DNA from: Pararoseomonas baculiformis
Lineage (GTDB): Bacteria; Pseudomonadota; Alphaproteobacteria; Acetobacterales; Acetobacteraceae
NCBI RefSeq assembly: GCF_017813395.1
Contig: NZ_JAGIZB010000004.1
Location: 1 to 64,000, forward strand
DNA: 64,000 nt
Direction of reading: 5' to 3'
This document shows, one piece after another, positions 8,074 through 17,081 of the stretch. Numbering within the stretch: the stretch's first letter is position 1; each line of letters starts with the position of its first letter. The notes below the pieces were generated by a model that saw only the letters and a program-made list of their open reading frames with translations, ran no database searches and had not been told where the DNA came from. The translations under genes were made by a program, and so were the position numbers.

Positions 8074-8958
8074 TCAGCCGTCACGCAACTCCCCTTTCGC
8101 CATGCGCAGGATCCAGCTCCGGAAGGCCGCGAAGCCCGGCTCCCCCCGACGGCTCTCCTGGTAGATCAGATGCCAGGGCCGGCCCTTCGGAACCGCGAGG
8201 GAAAAGGGGGCCACGAGCCGGCCGGCGCGCAGGTCGTCATCGATATAGGGGCGCAGCCCCAGCGCCACCCCGATTCCATCCACCGCCGCCTGCAGCGCCT
8301 GGCCATAGAGTTCGAAAACCGGCCCTGCGGGGCGAAGGCGGGGCAGGCAGGCTTCGCCCAGCCATCGCGGCCAGTCCTCGGGCGCATGGGCCACGCGGAT
8401 CAGCCGCGCCGGGTCGAGATCCTCCGGGGCCCGCAATGCCGCAGCCATGGCGGGGGCGCAGACGGGAATGAGGTCGGCGGCGAAGAGCGGCTCGGCGCAA
8501 AGGCCCGGCATGCGCGCGTCGCCGAGCTGGATGCCGCAACTCCAGCTGCCAGCGAAGGGGGCGGCGGCACCGCCGGTGGTGATCCGCACCTCCAGCCCCG
8601 GCGCTTCCCGCTGCAGCAACGACAGGCGTGGAATCAGCCAGCGGATGGCGAAGGTGGGCCCCACCCCGACCGTGACGATATGTCCCTCCCCCCGCCCTGT
8701 CACATCGGCAGTGAGCTGGGCCATCGCGTCCAGCAAGGGTGTCAGGCCCGCCTGGTAAAGCCGGCCGGATGAGGTGAGCTGCAGCCGGTTCGCCCGGCGT
8801 TCGAACAGCGCGATCCCCAGCCTTTCCTCAAGCAGCTGCACCATGCGGCTGATGGCTGCGGGGGTGACGTTCAACTCCCGTGCCGCCCCTGCGAAGCCGC
8901 CGTTCCGCGCCGCCGCCTCGAAAGCCCGGATGCCGTTCAGGGAGGGCAGGCGCCGCAT
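8074..8958 (-). CDS. LysR-family regulator (GcvA-like)
   Basis: 294 residues from the ATG at 8958. The upstream in-frame extension to 9216 is not LysR-like and is left out. The start MRRLPSLNGIRAFEAAARNGGF is characteristic of the GcvA branch. The winged helix-turn-helix covers about residues 5-65, with PAAISRMVQLLEERLG in the recognition region, and the periplasmic-binding-like effector domain fills the rest. It is divergent from the TauE/SafE exporter gene, 91 bases away, so by the usual LysR pattern it probably controls that exporter. Effector unknown. Confidence 0.9.
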   Translation of the reverse strand: MRRLPSLNGIRAFEAAARNGGFAGAARELNVTPAAISRMVQLLEERLGIALFERRANRLQLTSSGRLYQAGLTPLLDAMAQLTADVTGRGEGHIVTVGVGPTFAIRWLIPRLSLLQREAPGLEVRITTGGAAAPFAGSWSCGIQLGDARMPGLCAEPLFAADLIPVCAPAMAAALRAPEDLDPARLIRVAHAPEDWPRWLGEACLPRLRPAGPVFELYGQALQAAVDGIGVALGLRPYIDDDLRAGRLVAPFSLAVPKGRPWHLIYQESRRGEPGFAAFRSWILRMAKGELRDG

Positions 8959-9049
8959 CGGACCCTCAGGTAAACTTGGGCTCTGCCTCAGATAACGCTG
9001 TTTGCGCCGGCGCTTCAACGGGCGGAAACAGGCCAGGAGGAGAACGCGC

Positions 9050-9793
9050 ATGTCACCGATGATGCTGCTGGGCCTGACCGTGCTGATGGTCGCCACCGCC
9101 CTGCTGTCCGGTGTCTTCGGCATGGCGGGCGGGCTGGTCCTGATCGGCGTGCTGCTCGCCGTCTTGCCCGTGGCGGATGCCATGGTGCTGCATGCGGTGA
9201 CGCAGATGGCGTCCAATGGCTGGCGCGCCGCGCTTTGGTGGCGGTATGTGCGGCTGCGGCCGATGGCGAACTACCTGCTCGGCGCATTGCTTGCCCTGCT
9301 GGCGCTGGCGCTGGTGAACTATGTGCCCTCCCGCCCGGTGGCGCTGTTGATGCTGGGCACCACGCCCTTCCTCGTCCGCCTCCTTCCGCCCCGCTTCAAG
9401 CCGGATCCGCATCGCCTCGGCCACGGGCTGCTCTACGGCGCCGCCTGCATGACATTGATGATCCTCACCGGCGTTTCGGGCCCGTTGATGGACAGCTTCT
9501 TCCTCGGCGGCAGGCTGGAGCGGCGAGAGATCGTCGCCACCAAGGCCGCGTGCCAGATCTTCAGCCATGGCGGGAAGCTGCTCTATTTCGGCGGGCTGGT
9601 GAGCGCCGCGGGAGAGCTGGACCCGCTGCTGGCGGCATTGGCGATCGGCGCCTCGGTGATCGGCACCACCCTCGCCAAGCCGATCCTTGAGATGCTGTCG
9701 GACACGCAGTACCGCGCCTGGGCGACGCGGATCATCACCGTCATCGCGCTCTATTACATCGCCCAGGGCGCCTGGGAGATGTTCCGCGCATGA
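9050..9793 (+). CDS. TauE/SafE family membrane exporter
   Basis: 247 residues with about seven to eight membrane helices. The family exports sulfite, sulfoacetate or related small anions. The N-terminal helix with the small-residue motif SGVFGMAGGL and the central ILTGVSGPLMDSFFL repeat it in the second half, as expected for this two-repeat fold. The ATG at 9050 is fixed by an AGGAGG site 8-13 bases upstream. It is divergent from a LysR gene and overlaps the next gene by four bases (ATGA). Substrate not predictable. Confidence 0.88.
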   Translation: MSPMMLLGLTVLMVATALLSGVFGMAGGLVLIGVLLAVLPVADAMVLHAVTQMASNGWRAALWWRYVRLRPMANYLLGALLALLALALVNYVPSRPVALLMLGTTPFLVRLLPPRFKPDPHRLGHGLLYGAACMTLMILTGVSGPLMDSFFLGGRLERREIVATKAACQIFSHGGKLLYFGGLVSAAGELDPLLAALAIGASVIGTTLAKPILEMLSDTQYRAWATRIITVIALYYIAQGAWEMFRA

Positions 9794-10020
9794 GCCCGAT
9801 CACCGCGCCGCTGGTGCTGGACCTGCTGGAATGGGTGGCGCGCCGCCCCCGTTCCTATGCCGATGGGACGGAAGCCTGGCGAACCTCCTGCCCCCGGCTG
9901 GACGTGTGGGAGGAGGCAGTGGATCGCGGGCTGGTGGCCCGGGATGAGCCGGTGCGGGTGACGCAACTCGGGCGTCACCTGCTCGCCGAGCACGGGCGGG
10001 GTGCTACGCCGCCCGGCTGA
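9790..10020 (+). CDS. Small conserved hypothetical protein
   Basis: 76 residues. It has the look of a small winged-helix fold: a helix with LVLDLLEWVA, the SYADGTEAWRTSCPRL segment, then LVARDEPVRVTQLGRHLL. Proteins of this size and pattern occur widely in Acetobacteraceae, from memory; function unknown. The start overlaps the stop of the exporter gene (ATGA), so it is translationally coupled and probably made together. Its last 17 bases overlap the end of the oppositely oriented GH17 gene. Confidence 0.7.
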   Translation: MSPITAPLVLDLLEWVARRPRSYADGTEAWRTSCPRLDVWEEAVDRGLVARDEPVRVTQLGRHLLAEHGRGATPPG

Positions 10021-11632
10021 AAGGGCGCACCCGCAGCAGGGCTGGGAGGGCGAGGCCGATCGCGCAGGCGCTCCAGCCCAGGGCCTGGATGTTGTGCACG
10101 CCCTCCTGCGCCGCGCTGGCAAGGGCTGCGGCCACCAATACGCCACCCACCAGCCATTCCGCCCAGCCGCCACCCTTCCGCGGAAGATCATCCAGCAGCG
10201 CGCGCGCCACCACGGCCACCAGGGGCACGGCGAAGGTCGGGAAGGGGAAGTCGCGGTAGCGCGGATCGAAGAGCAGCATCAGCTGCAGCACGGCCGCGGT
10301 GAAGAGGAAGAGGAAGAGCAGGTCCTCGAAGGCGAAGGCGCGCCAGTCGCGCCAGCGGAACCGGCCGCGGAAGATGGAGCGGATATTGCCGCTGGCCTGG
10401 GCGCCGTTGCGCGCGGGTTCCACCCGCTCCCCCGAAAGCCGGGCACCCGCACGGCGCAGCAGCAGGGCGGAGAGCAGCACCTGCCCCGCGAAGTTCACCA
10501 CGAAGGCAAGCTTGAGGTGCTCGTCGAAGGCGTAGGGCCAGCCGCCGCAATAGGCATAGGCAAGGGCATTGCCGAGCGCGGCCGAGAGCAGGGCGAGCTT
10601 CCATCCCGCGGCGCGCGGCCAAGCCTGCCTGGTGGCGGCGAAGAGGCCGAGGCCCGTGATCAGCGCGGCGGCGGCATACCAGGCCCACCACGGATTCTCG
10701 CGCACCGGGCCGGCGAGGTCGAATTTCGGTTGGCGATCCGCGGTCCAGAGGCCCCATGCGGCACCCACCGTGCCCTCGTTGCGGTACTTCCAGACCTGGT
10801 CGAAGGCCTCGATCAGGTTGTAGTCGAAGCCCTCCTCGCGGCTGAGCTGGATGAACTGCCGCAGGAAGACCGCCTGGTCCACGCGGGAGGGAACGGCGCC
10901 CTCGCGCCAGCGGCCGGCGCTGGGCCAGCCGATCTCGCCAATGGCGATGGGCTTGTCCGGGAACATCGCCTTGATGCGGCGATAGACGTCCCGCACATGG
11001 GCCATGGCCACGTCCACGCCCAGCGGCTCATCCTCCCAATAGGGCAGGATGTGGATGGTCACGATGTCCACATGGCGCGCCAGCTCGGGGAACTGAGCCC
11101 AGAACTCCCAGACATCGGCATAGGTGACGGGCTGGCGCACGGCAGCCTTCACGCGGTCGATCTGGCGGGCCAGCTCCTCCACCGGCAGGTCGCGGCGCAA
11201 CAGAACCTCGTTCCCGACCACCACCCGCTCCACCACCTCCGGATGGCGGTTGGCGGTGGCGATCAGGGCGTCGATCTCCCGGTCGTTCTGGCGGAGGTCG
11301 CGGCCGAGCCAGGCGCCCTTCCACATCTTCACCCCGTGGCGGCCGGCGATTTCGGCCGTCTCGTACTGCCCCTCGATGCTGGCATAGCTGCGGATCGCCC
11401 GAACGCGGGGGGCGATGAGGCGGATATCCTCATCCACCTGCTCGGCGCTGGGGAAGATGTCGCGCAGCGGGCTCTGCCCCTCGCGGAAAGGCGCGAAGGA
11501 CACGCTGTTGAAGCGGTCCGCCACCATCGGCACGTCGCCGGCCTGCTCGCGGTTGGGAATCCACCAGGCCAGGATCGTCAGGAGCGCTCCGAGCAGGAGT
11601 GCGGGAGCGGTCAGGGAACGGGGTACGGCCAT
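10004..11632 (-). CDS. Membrane-bound GH17-type beta-1,3-glucanase/glucanosyltransferase
   Basis: 542 residues. An N-terminal membrane segment (about 8-27) is followed by a GH17 TIM barrel (about 45-330) with the acid/base Glu in VVGNEVLL and the nucleophile in IGEIGWPSAG. Then come about seven or eight membrane helices. This combination matches NdvB/NdvC-associated enzymes that remodel beta-glucans in the periplasm. The ATG at 11632 is preferred over one nine codons upstream. It is convergent with the 76-residue gene, overlapping by 17 bases. No glycosyltransferase partner is visible in the window. Confidence 0.85.
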   Translation of the reverse strand: MAVPRSLTAPALLLGALLTILAWWIPNREQAGDVPMVADRFNSVSFAPFREGQSPLRDIFPSAEQVDEDIRLIAPRVRAIRSYASIEGQYETAEIAGRHGVKMWKGAWLGRDLRQNDREIDALIATANRHPEVVERVVVGNEVLLRRDLPVEELARQIDRVKAAVRQPVTYADVWEFWAQFPELARHVDIVTIHILPYWEDEPLGVDVAMAHVRDVYRRIKAMFPDKPIAIGEIGWPSAGRWREGAVPSRVDQAVFLRQFIQLSREEGFDYNLIEAFDQVWKYRNEGTVGAAWGLWTADRQPKFDLAGPVRENPWWAWYAAAALITGLGLFAATRQAWPRAAGWKLALLSAALGNALAYAYCGGWPYAFDEHLKLAFVVNFAGQVLLSALLLRRAGARLSGERVEPARNGAQASGNIRSIFRGRFRWRDWRAFAFEDLLFLFLFTAAVLQLMLLFDPRYRDFPFPTFAVPLVAVVARALLDDLPRKGGGWAEWLVGGVLVAAALASAAQEGVHNIQALGWSACAIGLALPALLRVRPFSRAA

Positions 11633-11791
11633 GATCCGAGCGGTGTAGCGGCGGAGCACGGCTCACGAAAGGCGGAGCAGGCCCGGATCATGCCGCAATC
11701 GGGCATCTGGCCAGGGCAGGATCCGGGGCGCGATATTGGCTTCCGCCCTGCCCCGCCCCAATTGCCCGGCCAGGTTTCGTGGAGAGATGGC

Positions 11792-12241
11792 ATGCCCCGG
11801 GATGGCTTGAGCGACGACGCGGTGCGGGACCTGTTGCTGCGCACGCGCCGGATCGCGGTGGTCGGCGCCTCGGACAAGCCGAGCCGGCCGTCCCATGGCG
11901 TGTTCGGCTTCCTCCTGGCACGGGGCTACATGGCTCTGCCCGTGAACCCGGCCCTGGACGGGCGCAGCGTGCACGGGATGCAGGCCGTGCCCTCCCTGGA
12001 GGAGGCGGGACCGCTCGACATGGTGGATGTCTTCCGCCGCAGCGAGGAAGCCGGGCCCGTGGTGGACGAGGCGATTCGGCTCGGGGCGAAGTCGGTCTGG
12101 CTGCAATTGGGCATCTGGGACGATGCGGCGGCGGAGCGGGCCCGGGCGGCGGGGGTGACCATCGTGATGGATCGTTGCCCCGTGATCGAGTGGAGCCGCC
12201 TGGGACTGCCGGGCCGCATCCCCGCCGGGGCCGCACATTAA
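11792..12241 (+). CDS. CoA-binding (Rossmann-fold) protein, YccU-like
   Basis: 149 residues. The glycine-rich RRIAVVGASDKPSRPSHGV near residue 20, the YMALPVNP strand, and WLQLGIWDDAA followed by VMDRCPVIEW belong to the small stand-alone CoA-binding domain family (PF13380). That family binds CoA or a related nucleotide; its physiological role is unclear. The start is set at the ATG at 11792. The upstream open frame is only the antisense shadow of the GH17 gene. Confidence 0.88.
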   Translation: MPRDGLSDDAVRDLLLRTRRIAVVGASDKPSRPSHGVFGFLLARGYMALPVNPALDGRSVHGMQAVPSLEEAGPLDMVDVFRRSEEAGPVVDEAIRLGAKSVWLQLGIWDDAAAERARAAGVTIVMDRCPVIEWSRLGLPGRIPAGAAH

Positions 12242-12319
12242 CATCTTGAAAGATTCGGGCGGGCAGGCCATCTCGCCGACGTCGCGGGCATCCGCCTGCC
12301 ACAAGGAGCTTTGAGGGAT

Positions 12320-13114
12320 ATGACCGAGGAAGAGCGCCGCATTATCACCGGCTATGTGGAGCGCGTCGCAGGCGTCGCCCAGCAGCCGGCAGCGACCTCA
12401 ACCGGCCCCTGGGGCGCGCGCAGCGTTCCCAGCACCCAGTCCGCGCCCAACCTGCCCCCGGTTGACCCGGAGGCCGACCGGCTGATCAGCGACCTGTTCA
12501 GCCGCTACCCGGAGGCGCGCTACCGCATCACCCAGACCGCCTTCGTCCAGGAAGCGGCGCTGGTGCAGGCCCAGAACCGCATCCAGGAACTGGAGTGGCA
12601 GCTGGAGAACACGCAGAACCAGATGCAGGCCAACCAGCAGTCCCGCGGCGGGCTCTTCGGCGGCATGTTCGGCGGGGGGAACCGGCAGCAGGTGCCCATG
12701 ACCCCGCGCCCGCAGCCGATCCAGCCGCCCATGGGCGCGATGAACCCGGCCATGATGCAGCAGGGCCGCGGCGGCTCCGGCTTCCTCGGCACGGCGCTCA
12801 CCACCGCGGCCGGCGTCGCGGGCGGCATGGTGCTGGGTAATGCCCTCATGGGCATGTTCTCGGGCGGCGCGGCCCACGCGGCCACGGCGGCTTCCGACGC
12901 CGCCTCCGGCGCGGCGGGCGCTTTCGGCGAGCAGGCGGTGAACACGCCGGCCTCCTCGCCCTGGACCGATCCCGCGGGTGCCGGGGCCGATGCCTCGCCC
13001 GTGTCCGACCAGGGAGGCTGGGGCGCCAATGACGCGGCCGGCTACAATGATGCTGGCGGCTATGACGATGCCGGTGGCTTCGACGACGCCGGCGGCTTCG
13101 ACGAGGATATCTGA
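12320..13114 (+). CDS. DUF2076 domain protein
   Basis: 264 residues. The N-terminus MTEEERRIITGYVERV, the coiled-coil stretch VQAQNRIQELEWQLE (about 75-100), a Gly/Met/Gln-rich middle and one hydrophobic glycine-rich segment (about 156-182) are typical of DUF2076, a family of probable periplasmic or membrane-associated ligand-binding proteins of unknown role. The C-terminus is a run of near-repeats of DAGGYDDAGGFDD that ends in acidic residues. ATG 12320 is chosen. A TTG three codons upstream lies too close to the AAGGAG at 12303-12308. Confidence 0.85.
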   Translation: MTEEERRIITGYVERVAGVAQQPAATSTGPWGARSVPSTQSAPNLPPVDPEADRLISDLFSRYPEARYRITQTAFVQEAALVQAQNRIQELEWQLENTQNQMQANQQSRGGLFGGMFGGGNRQQVPMTPRPQPIQPPMGAMNPAMMQQGRGGSGFLGTALTTAAGVAGGMVLGNALMGMFSGGAAHAATAASDAASGAAGAFGEQAVNTPASSPWTDPAGAGADASPVSDQGGWGANDAAGYNDAGGYDDAGGFDDAGGFDEDI

Positions 13115-13122
13115 TCCCTCAT

Positions 13123-13150
13123 GGATCCGCCGGGGCATCCTGGCGGATCC
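13123..13150 (+). terminator. 9-bp hairpin after the DUF2076 gene
   Basis: GGATCCGCC (13123-13131) and GGCGGATCC (13142-13150) are perfect complements around a ten-base loop, eight bases past the stop codon. The downstream TCATT is only weakly T-rich. It separates the DUF2076 gene from the LysR gene. Confidence 0.6.
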
Positions 13151-13191
13151 TCATTGACCCATCGGCGGCGCGGGGTCACCCTGCGCCCCCG

Positions 13192-14058
13192 ATGCGCGTT
13201 CCAGACCTCGATCTCGATCTTCTCCGCTGTTTCGTGCAGGTGGCGGAGCGCGGGGGCTTCACCGCGGCCGCGCCCGCGCTGGGGCTGACGCAATCCGCCA
13301 TCTCCCTGAAGATCCGGCGGCTGGAGGAACTGCTCGGCAAGCGCGTGCTGGAGCGGACCAGCCGCAGCGTGGCCCTGACCCCACAGGGCGAGACCCTGCT
13401 TGCCTATGCCCGCCGCATGCTGGCCCTGAACGAGGAGGCCGTGCGACGCCTGGTCGCGCCACCCGTGACCGGGCGGCTGCGCCTGGGCGTGGCGGACCAC
13501 TTCGTGCCGCGCAACCTCGCCCCGCTCCTCGCGCGCTTCGCGCGCTCCCATCCCGGCATCCGGCTGGAGGTGGAGGTTGGCCGCTCCCATGATCTGCGCC
13601 GGGCCATGGAGGCGGGCTCGCTCGACCTCGTGCTCGGGAAACGGCGGGATGGCGAAAGCGAGGGCAGCATTCTCTGGACGGAGCCGGTGATCTGGGCAGC
13701 CGCCCCGGGCTGGCTGATGCCGGAGGGGCGCCCCCTGCCCCTGGCCATGCTGCCCGCCGGCTGCATGTTCCGCGATCGCGCCCTTGCCGCCCTCGCGCGC
13801 GCCGGGATGAGCTTCGAGGTGACCTATACCTCCCCCAGTCTCCTGGGCGTGGCGGCGGCGGCCCAGGCAGGGCTCGGCGCAACCGTGATCGGTGCCTCCG
13901 GCCTGCCGGAAGGGCTGGCGCCGCTGGGCGGCCTGCCGCCCCTGGGCACGGCGGACATGGCGGTGTTCGGCGACCTGGCCGGATTGGCGCCGCTGGCGGG
14001 CCCGCTGGTCCAGGCGATCCGCGACACGATCGGGCAGCCGGCGCCGCTCGCCGCCTGA
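13192..14058 (+). CDS. LysR-family transcriptional regulator
   Basis: 288 residues. The helix-turn-helix with FVQVAERGGFTAAAPALGLTQSAISLKI (about 14-40) is intact, followed by the effector domain with LRLGVADHFVPRNLAPLLARF. The opening LDLDLLRCFVQV is common in regulators close to NocR/IciA-like groups, but the target is unknown. It lies 70 bases before an MFS carrier on the same strand. That carrier is the obvious candidate target, although LysR genes are more often divergent. Confidence 0.88.
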   Translation: MRVPDLDLDLLRCFVQVAERGGFTAAAPALGLTQSAISLKIRRLEELLGKRVLERTSRSVALTPQGETLLAYARRMLALNEEAVRRLVAPPVTGRLRLGVADHFVPRNLAPLLARFARSHPGIRLEVEVGRSHDLRRAMEAGSLDLVLGKRRDGESEGSILWTEPVIWAAAPGWLMPEGRPLPLAMLPAGCMFRDRALAALARAGMSFEVTYTSPSLLGVAAAAQAGLGATVIGASGLPEGLAPLGGLPPLGTADMAVFGDLAGLAPLAGPLVQAIRDTIGQPAPLAA

Positions 14059-14128
14059 GCGCCCCGCGGGCCCGCCCCGCGAAAGCGGCGATTGACCCGC
14101 GCGCAGGGCGGGGCGCAGTTTCCGTTCC

Positions 14129-15373
14129 ATGACGCATGCGAATGTCCCGGCCGAGGAAGCCCCCAACCGCGACTGGCGGATCATCGGGCTGATCGGCACC
14201 GGCCATTTCCTCTCGCATTTCTACATGCTCTGCCTCGCGCCGCTCTTCCCGATCTGGCGGGAGGAGTTCGGCGTCTCCTACGCCGTGCTCGGCCTTTCAG
14301 TGGCGCTGATGAGCGCGGTGACGGCGCTGCTGCAGACACCGGTGGGCTTCCTGGTGGACCGGCACGGGGCGCGCCCCTACCTGCTCGGCGGCACGCTGAT
14401 CATGGCGCTCTCGATCTCCGCCATGGCGCTGGCGCCGAGCTACTGGGTGATCCTGGGCCTCGCCGTGCTCTCGGGCATCGGCAATTCGGTGATCCATCCT
14501 GCGGACTACGCCATCCTCGGCAGCAGCATCGGCGAGAAGCGGATGGGCCGCGCCTTTGCCATGCACACCTTCACCGGCAATCTCGGCTTCGCGGCGGCGC
14601 CGCTGGTGATCGGGCTGATGACCCAGACGATGGGGGTGAGCTGGCGGGCGGCGCTGCTCTCCCTCGGGCTGCTCGGCGTGCCCGTGGTGGCGGCGCTGGT
14701 GCTCCAGTCCCGCATCCTGAAAGACCAGGCGCGGCCGAAGAAGGGCGGGGCGCCGGTGGGGCGCAAGGTGCTGCTCTCCCGCACCATGCTGATGTTCTTT
14801 GCCTTCTTCCTGCTCTCCTCCATGGCGGGAAGCGGGGTGCAGGCCTTCCTGATCGCGACGCTGGACCAGCTCTGGGGCACGCCGCTGGCCGTCGCCTCCC
14901 TCGCCCTCACGGGTTATGTGGTCGGCGCCACGGGTGGGGTGCTGATCGGCGGCTGGTATGCGGACCGCTATTCCCGCCACTTCACCTTCGTGCTCGGGCT
15001 CACCTCGCTTTCCATCCTGCTCTTGCTCGCCATGGGGCTGCTGCCCCTGCCGGACCTCGTCCTGCCCGTGGTGGCGCTCGTGGCGGGCACGGCGCTCGGC
15101 GCTTCCCGCACGCCGCGGGACGTGATGGTGAAGCACGCGGCGCCTCCCGGGCAGATCGGGAAGGTGTTCGGCTTCATCTCCTCCGGCCTGCCGCTGGGCG
15201 GCGCGATCACCCCCGTGCCCTTCGGGCTGATGCTGGACAACGGCATGCCATGGCTGGTGCTGCCGACCGTCGCCCTTCTGCTGGTGGCCTCCTTGCTCTG
15301 CGCCGGTGGGGCGCGGGGCGAATCCCTGCGCAGCACGCGCAGCACTTCGCCCGCCCCTGCCCCCGCCGAATAG
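14129..15373 (+). CDS. MFS transporter, fosmidomycin-resistance (Fsr)-like
   Basis: 414 residues with twelve predicted helices. The N-terminal GTGHFLSHFYMLCLAPLFPIWREEFGVSYA and the HPADYAILG segment in helix 4 are characteristic of the Fsr branch of drug/proton antiporters. The loop 2-3 motif is GFLVDRHGARP. Substrate unknown; the branch includes fosmidomycin and aromatic-compound exporters. It follows a LysR gene. The next gene starts ten bases after this stop, so the two may share a transcript. Confidence 0.88.
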   Translation: MTHANVPAEEAPNRDWRIIGLIGTGHFLSHFYMLCLAPLFPIWREEFGVSYAVLGLSVALMSAVTALLQTPVGFLVDRHGARPYLLGGTLIMALSISAMALAPSYWVILGLAVLSGIGNSVIHPADYAILGSSIGEKRMGRAFAMHTFTGNLGFAAAPLVIGLMTQTMGVSWRAALLSLGLLGVPVVAALVLQSRILKDQARPKKGGAPVGRKVLLSRTMLMFFAFFLLSSMAGSGVQAFLIATLDQLWGTPLAVASLALTGYVVGATGGVLIGGWYADRYSRHFTFVLGLTSLSILLLLAMGLLPLPDLVLPVVALVAGTALGASRTPRDVMVKHAAPPGQIGKVFGFISSGLPLGGAITPVPFGLMLDNGMPWLVLPTVALLLVASLLCAGGARGESLRSTRSTSPAPAPAE

Positions 15374-15383
15374 GCCCGCGGAC

Positions 15384-16082
15384 ATGGCAGCGCCCTTCGA
15401 CCTGGCGCTTGAGGCGCTGGGTTGGATCGGCACGGCGGCCTTCGCCACCGCCGGCGCGCTGGCGGCCGCCCGCAAGCGGATGGACCCGGTGGGCTTCCTG
15501 CTGGTGGCGGGGGTCACGGCCTTTGGCGGCGGCGCATTGCGGGACCTGATGCTCGGCCTGCCCGTGGCCTGGCTGACCCGGCCGGACCTCGCCATCCTCG
15601 CCGCCGTCTTCGCGCTGCTGGTCTTCTTCGTCGCGCCGCGGATCGAGAGGCGCGTGGCCCTGCTGCTCTGGGCCGATGCGGCGGGCATGGCCGTCTTTGC
15701 CGTGCTGGGAGCGGAAACGGCGTCGCGCGCGGGTGCGGCAGCCTGGGTCGCGGTGTTGATGGGCGTAATGACGGCCAGCTTCGGCGGGCTGATCCGCGAC
15801 GTGATCTGCGGCGAGATCCCGCTGATCCTGCGCCGCGAGATCTACGCCACCGCCGCGGCAGCCGGGGCGGGAGCCTTCCTTGCCCTGGAAAGGCTGGGCG
15901 CGGCACGGACGATCGCGGTCGCGGCCGGAGTGCTGGTGGCCTTTATAACCCGGGCGGCGGCCCTGGGCGGCGGTTGGTCCCTACCGGCCTATGGCGGTCA
16001 GGCCGCGCGCGGGGCGGCGGACCCCGAGCCAGATGCGGACCGGAACGCGGAGGCGACCAACCGCATCTCCCCGGGCCCGTAG
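15384..16082 (+). CDS. Trimeric intracellular cation channel family protein (YicG/UPF0126-like)
   Basis: 232 residues with about seven helices in two repeats. Each repeat has the conserved glycine-rich block: AFGGGALRDLMLG in the first half and ASFGGLIRDVICGEIP in the second. That pair defines the bacterial TRIC-type channels, which conduct K+ or are proposed to move glycine. The C-terminal 35 residues are polar and less conserved. The last 85 bases overlap the end of the convergent PLP-enzyme gene. Confidence 0.88.
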   Translation: MAAPFDLALEALGWIGTAAFATAGALAAARKRMDPVGFLLVAGVTAFGGGALRDLMLGLPVAWLTRPDLAILAAVFALLVFFVAPRIERRVALLLWADAAGMAVFAVLGAETASRAGAAAWVAVLMGVMTASFGGLIRDVICGEIPLILRREIYATAAAAGAGAFLALERLGAARTIAVAAGVLVAFITRAAALGGGWSLPAYGGQAARGAADPEPDADRNAEATNRISPGP

Positions 16083-17080
16083 CGCTGGTCCAGCGGCAGC
16101 AGCAGGACGCGCCCCACCAGGGACCTTGTCCTTTCGCAGCCGGCTGGCTCCACCGGATCGGGCCATATGACCGGGCAGAAGATTCCGGCTTCCGCCATGC
16201 GCGCCGAGGTGGCGGCCGCATCCGGCACGAGGACGGGAAAGCCATAGGGCACCCAGGCCGGGGCGGAGGCTGGCAGGAGGTGGAAGCCATCGGGGATCAG
16301 CGCCGAAAGGACGGCATGATTGGCCCGGCGCGCGGCGGCAATGGCGCCGATATCCTGCCGCGCCAGCAGCGCGCCCGTGATCCTGCTGGGAAGTCCGGGC
16401 TCCACCCGCATCCCGGCTTCCGCTCTCCGGTAATCTGGAAACCAGCGCTCATTCGCCTCCTCCTCCTCAAAGCGCTGCAAGGCAGGCCATGGGCGCGCAG
16501 GGATCGCGGATGGTGGCTGCGGGGGCAGGGACTGCGCCCGGTCCGCGCCATTTGGGGTGACGACGCAGTAGCCGCCATCCGGCACGCCCAGGAGCTTGCG
16601 CGGGCTATAGAGGATGGCGTCGCCCAGCGGCGGACCGGGCCAGAGCGCCTGGGCACGGTCCTCGATCCAGACGACATCCCGCCGTGCCTCGGCCAGGCGG
16701 TACAGGGCCGCGGAAGCGGGCTGGCCGAAATAGGCGATCACCAGCACCGCATCCCCGGGTGCCAGGTGATGGGCGAGGAAGCCGGTATCAGGGCCCGGTG
16801 CCTGCTCCTCGTTCAGCGGATAGGTCGCCACCCCGGCCAGATACCCCCTGTCGCGGGCCGCCAGCGCGGCATCCAGCAGGGCATGGCAGGCGAAGCCGGG
16901 CAGCCAGAGCGTGCCGATGGGCGCGAAGGCGGCGCAGGCACCCAGCGCCAGGGCCGAACGCCCGTTGCGGAAGGCGTGGGGGCGCACCCCGCCCCCGAAC
17001 CAGCGCTGCGCGACGCTCTCCGCCCCGCCCTCCCCGAGCGGCGGGCCGGGATCGAGCGGCAGGAAGCCACCAATGCCCAT
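15998..17080 (-). CDS. PLP-dependent aminotransferase-like protein (DegT/DnrJ/EryC1-like)
   Basis: 360 residues from the ATG at 17080; upstream frame belongs to the methyltransferase gene in another frame. The fold-type I pattern is visible: LWLPGFACHALLDAAL, the DVVWIEDRAQAL Asp region, and ILYSPRKLLGVPDGG, where the Lys matches the Schiff-base lysine of sugar aminotransferases. Similarity to classical DegT enzymes is distant. A sugar or surface-polysaccharide substrate is an inference from fold and context. The start lies one base after the methyltransferase stop, so translation is coupled. The 3' end overlaps the convergent TRIC gene by 85 bases. Confidence 0.72.
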   Translation of the reverse strand: MGIGGFLPLDPGPPLGEGGAESVAQRWFGGGVRPHAFRNGRSALALGACAAFAPIGTLWLPGFACHALLDAALAARDRGYLAGVATYPLNEEQAPGPDTGFLAHHLAPGDAVLVIAYFGQPASAALYRLAEARRDVVWIEDRAQALWPGPPLGDAILYSPRKLLGVPDGGYCVVTPNGADRAQSLPPQPPSAIPARPWPALQRFEEEEANERWFPDYRRAEAGMRVEPGLPSRITGALLARQDIGAIAAARRANHAVLSALIPDGFHLLPASAPAWVPYGFPVLVPDAAATSARMAEAGIFCPVIWPDPVEPAGCERTRSLVGRVLLLPLDQRYGPGEMRLVASAFRSASGSGSAAPRAA

Positions 17081-17081
17081 T

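Noticed and set aside
8959-9216. N-terminal extension of the LysR protein
   Set aside because: The extra residues do not resemble LysR proteins and run over the start of the divergent exporter gene. The canonical start is at 8958.
10001-11791. Long upstream extension of the CoA-binding protein
   Set aside because: It is antisense to the GH17 gene and unrelated to the family; the domain begins at 11792.
14093-14121. TTGACC followed by a weak -10 before the MFS gene as a promoter
   Set aside because: TTGAC-like words are frequent, and the -10 match is too poor to call without start-site data.
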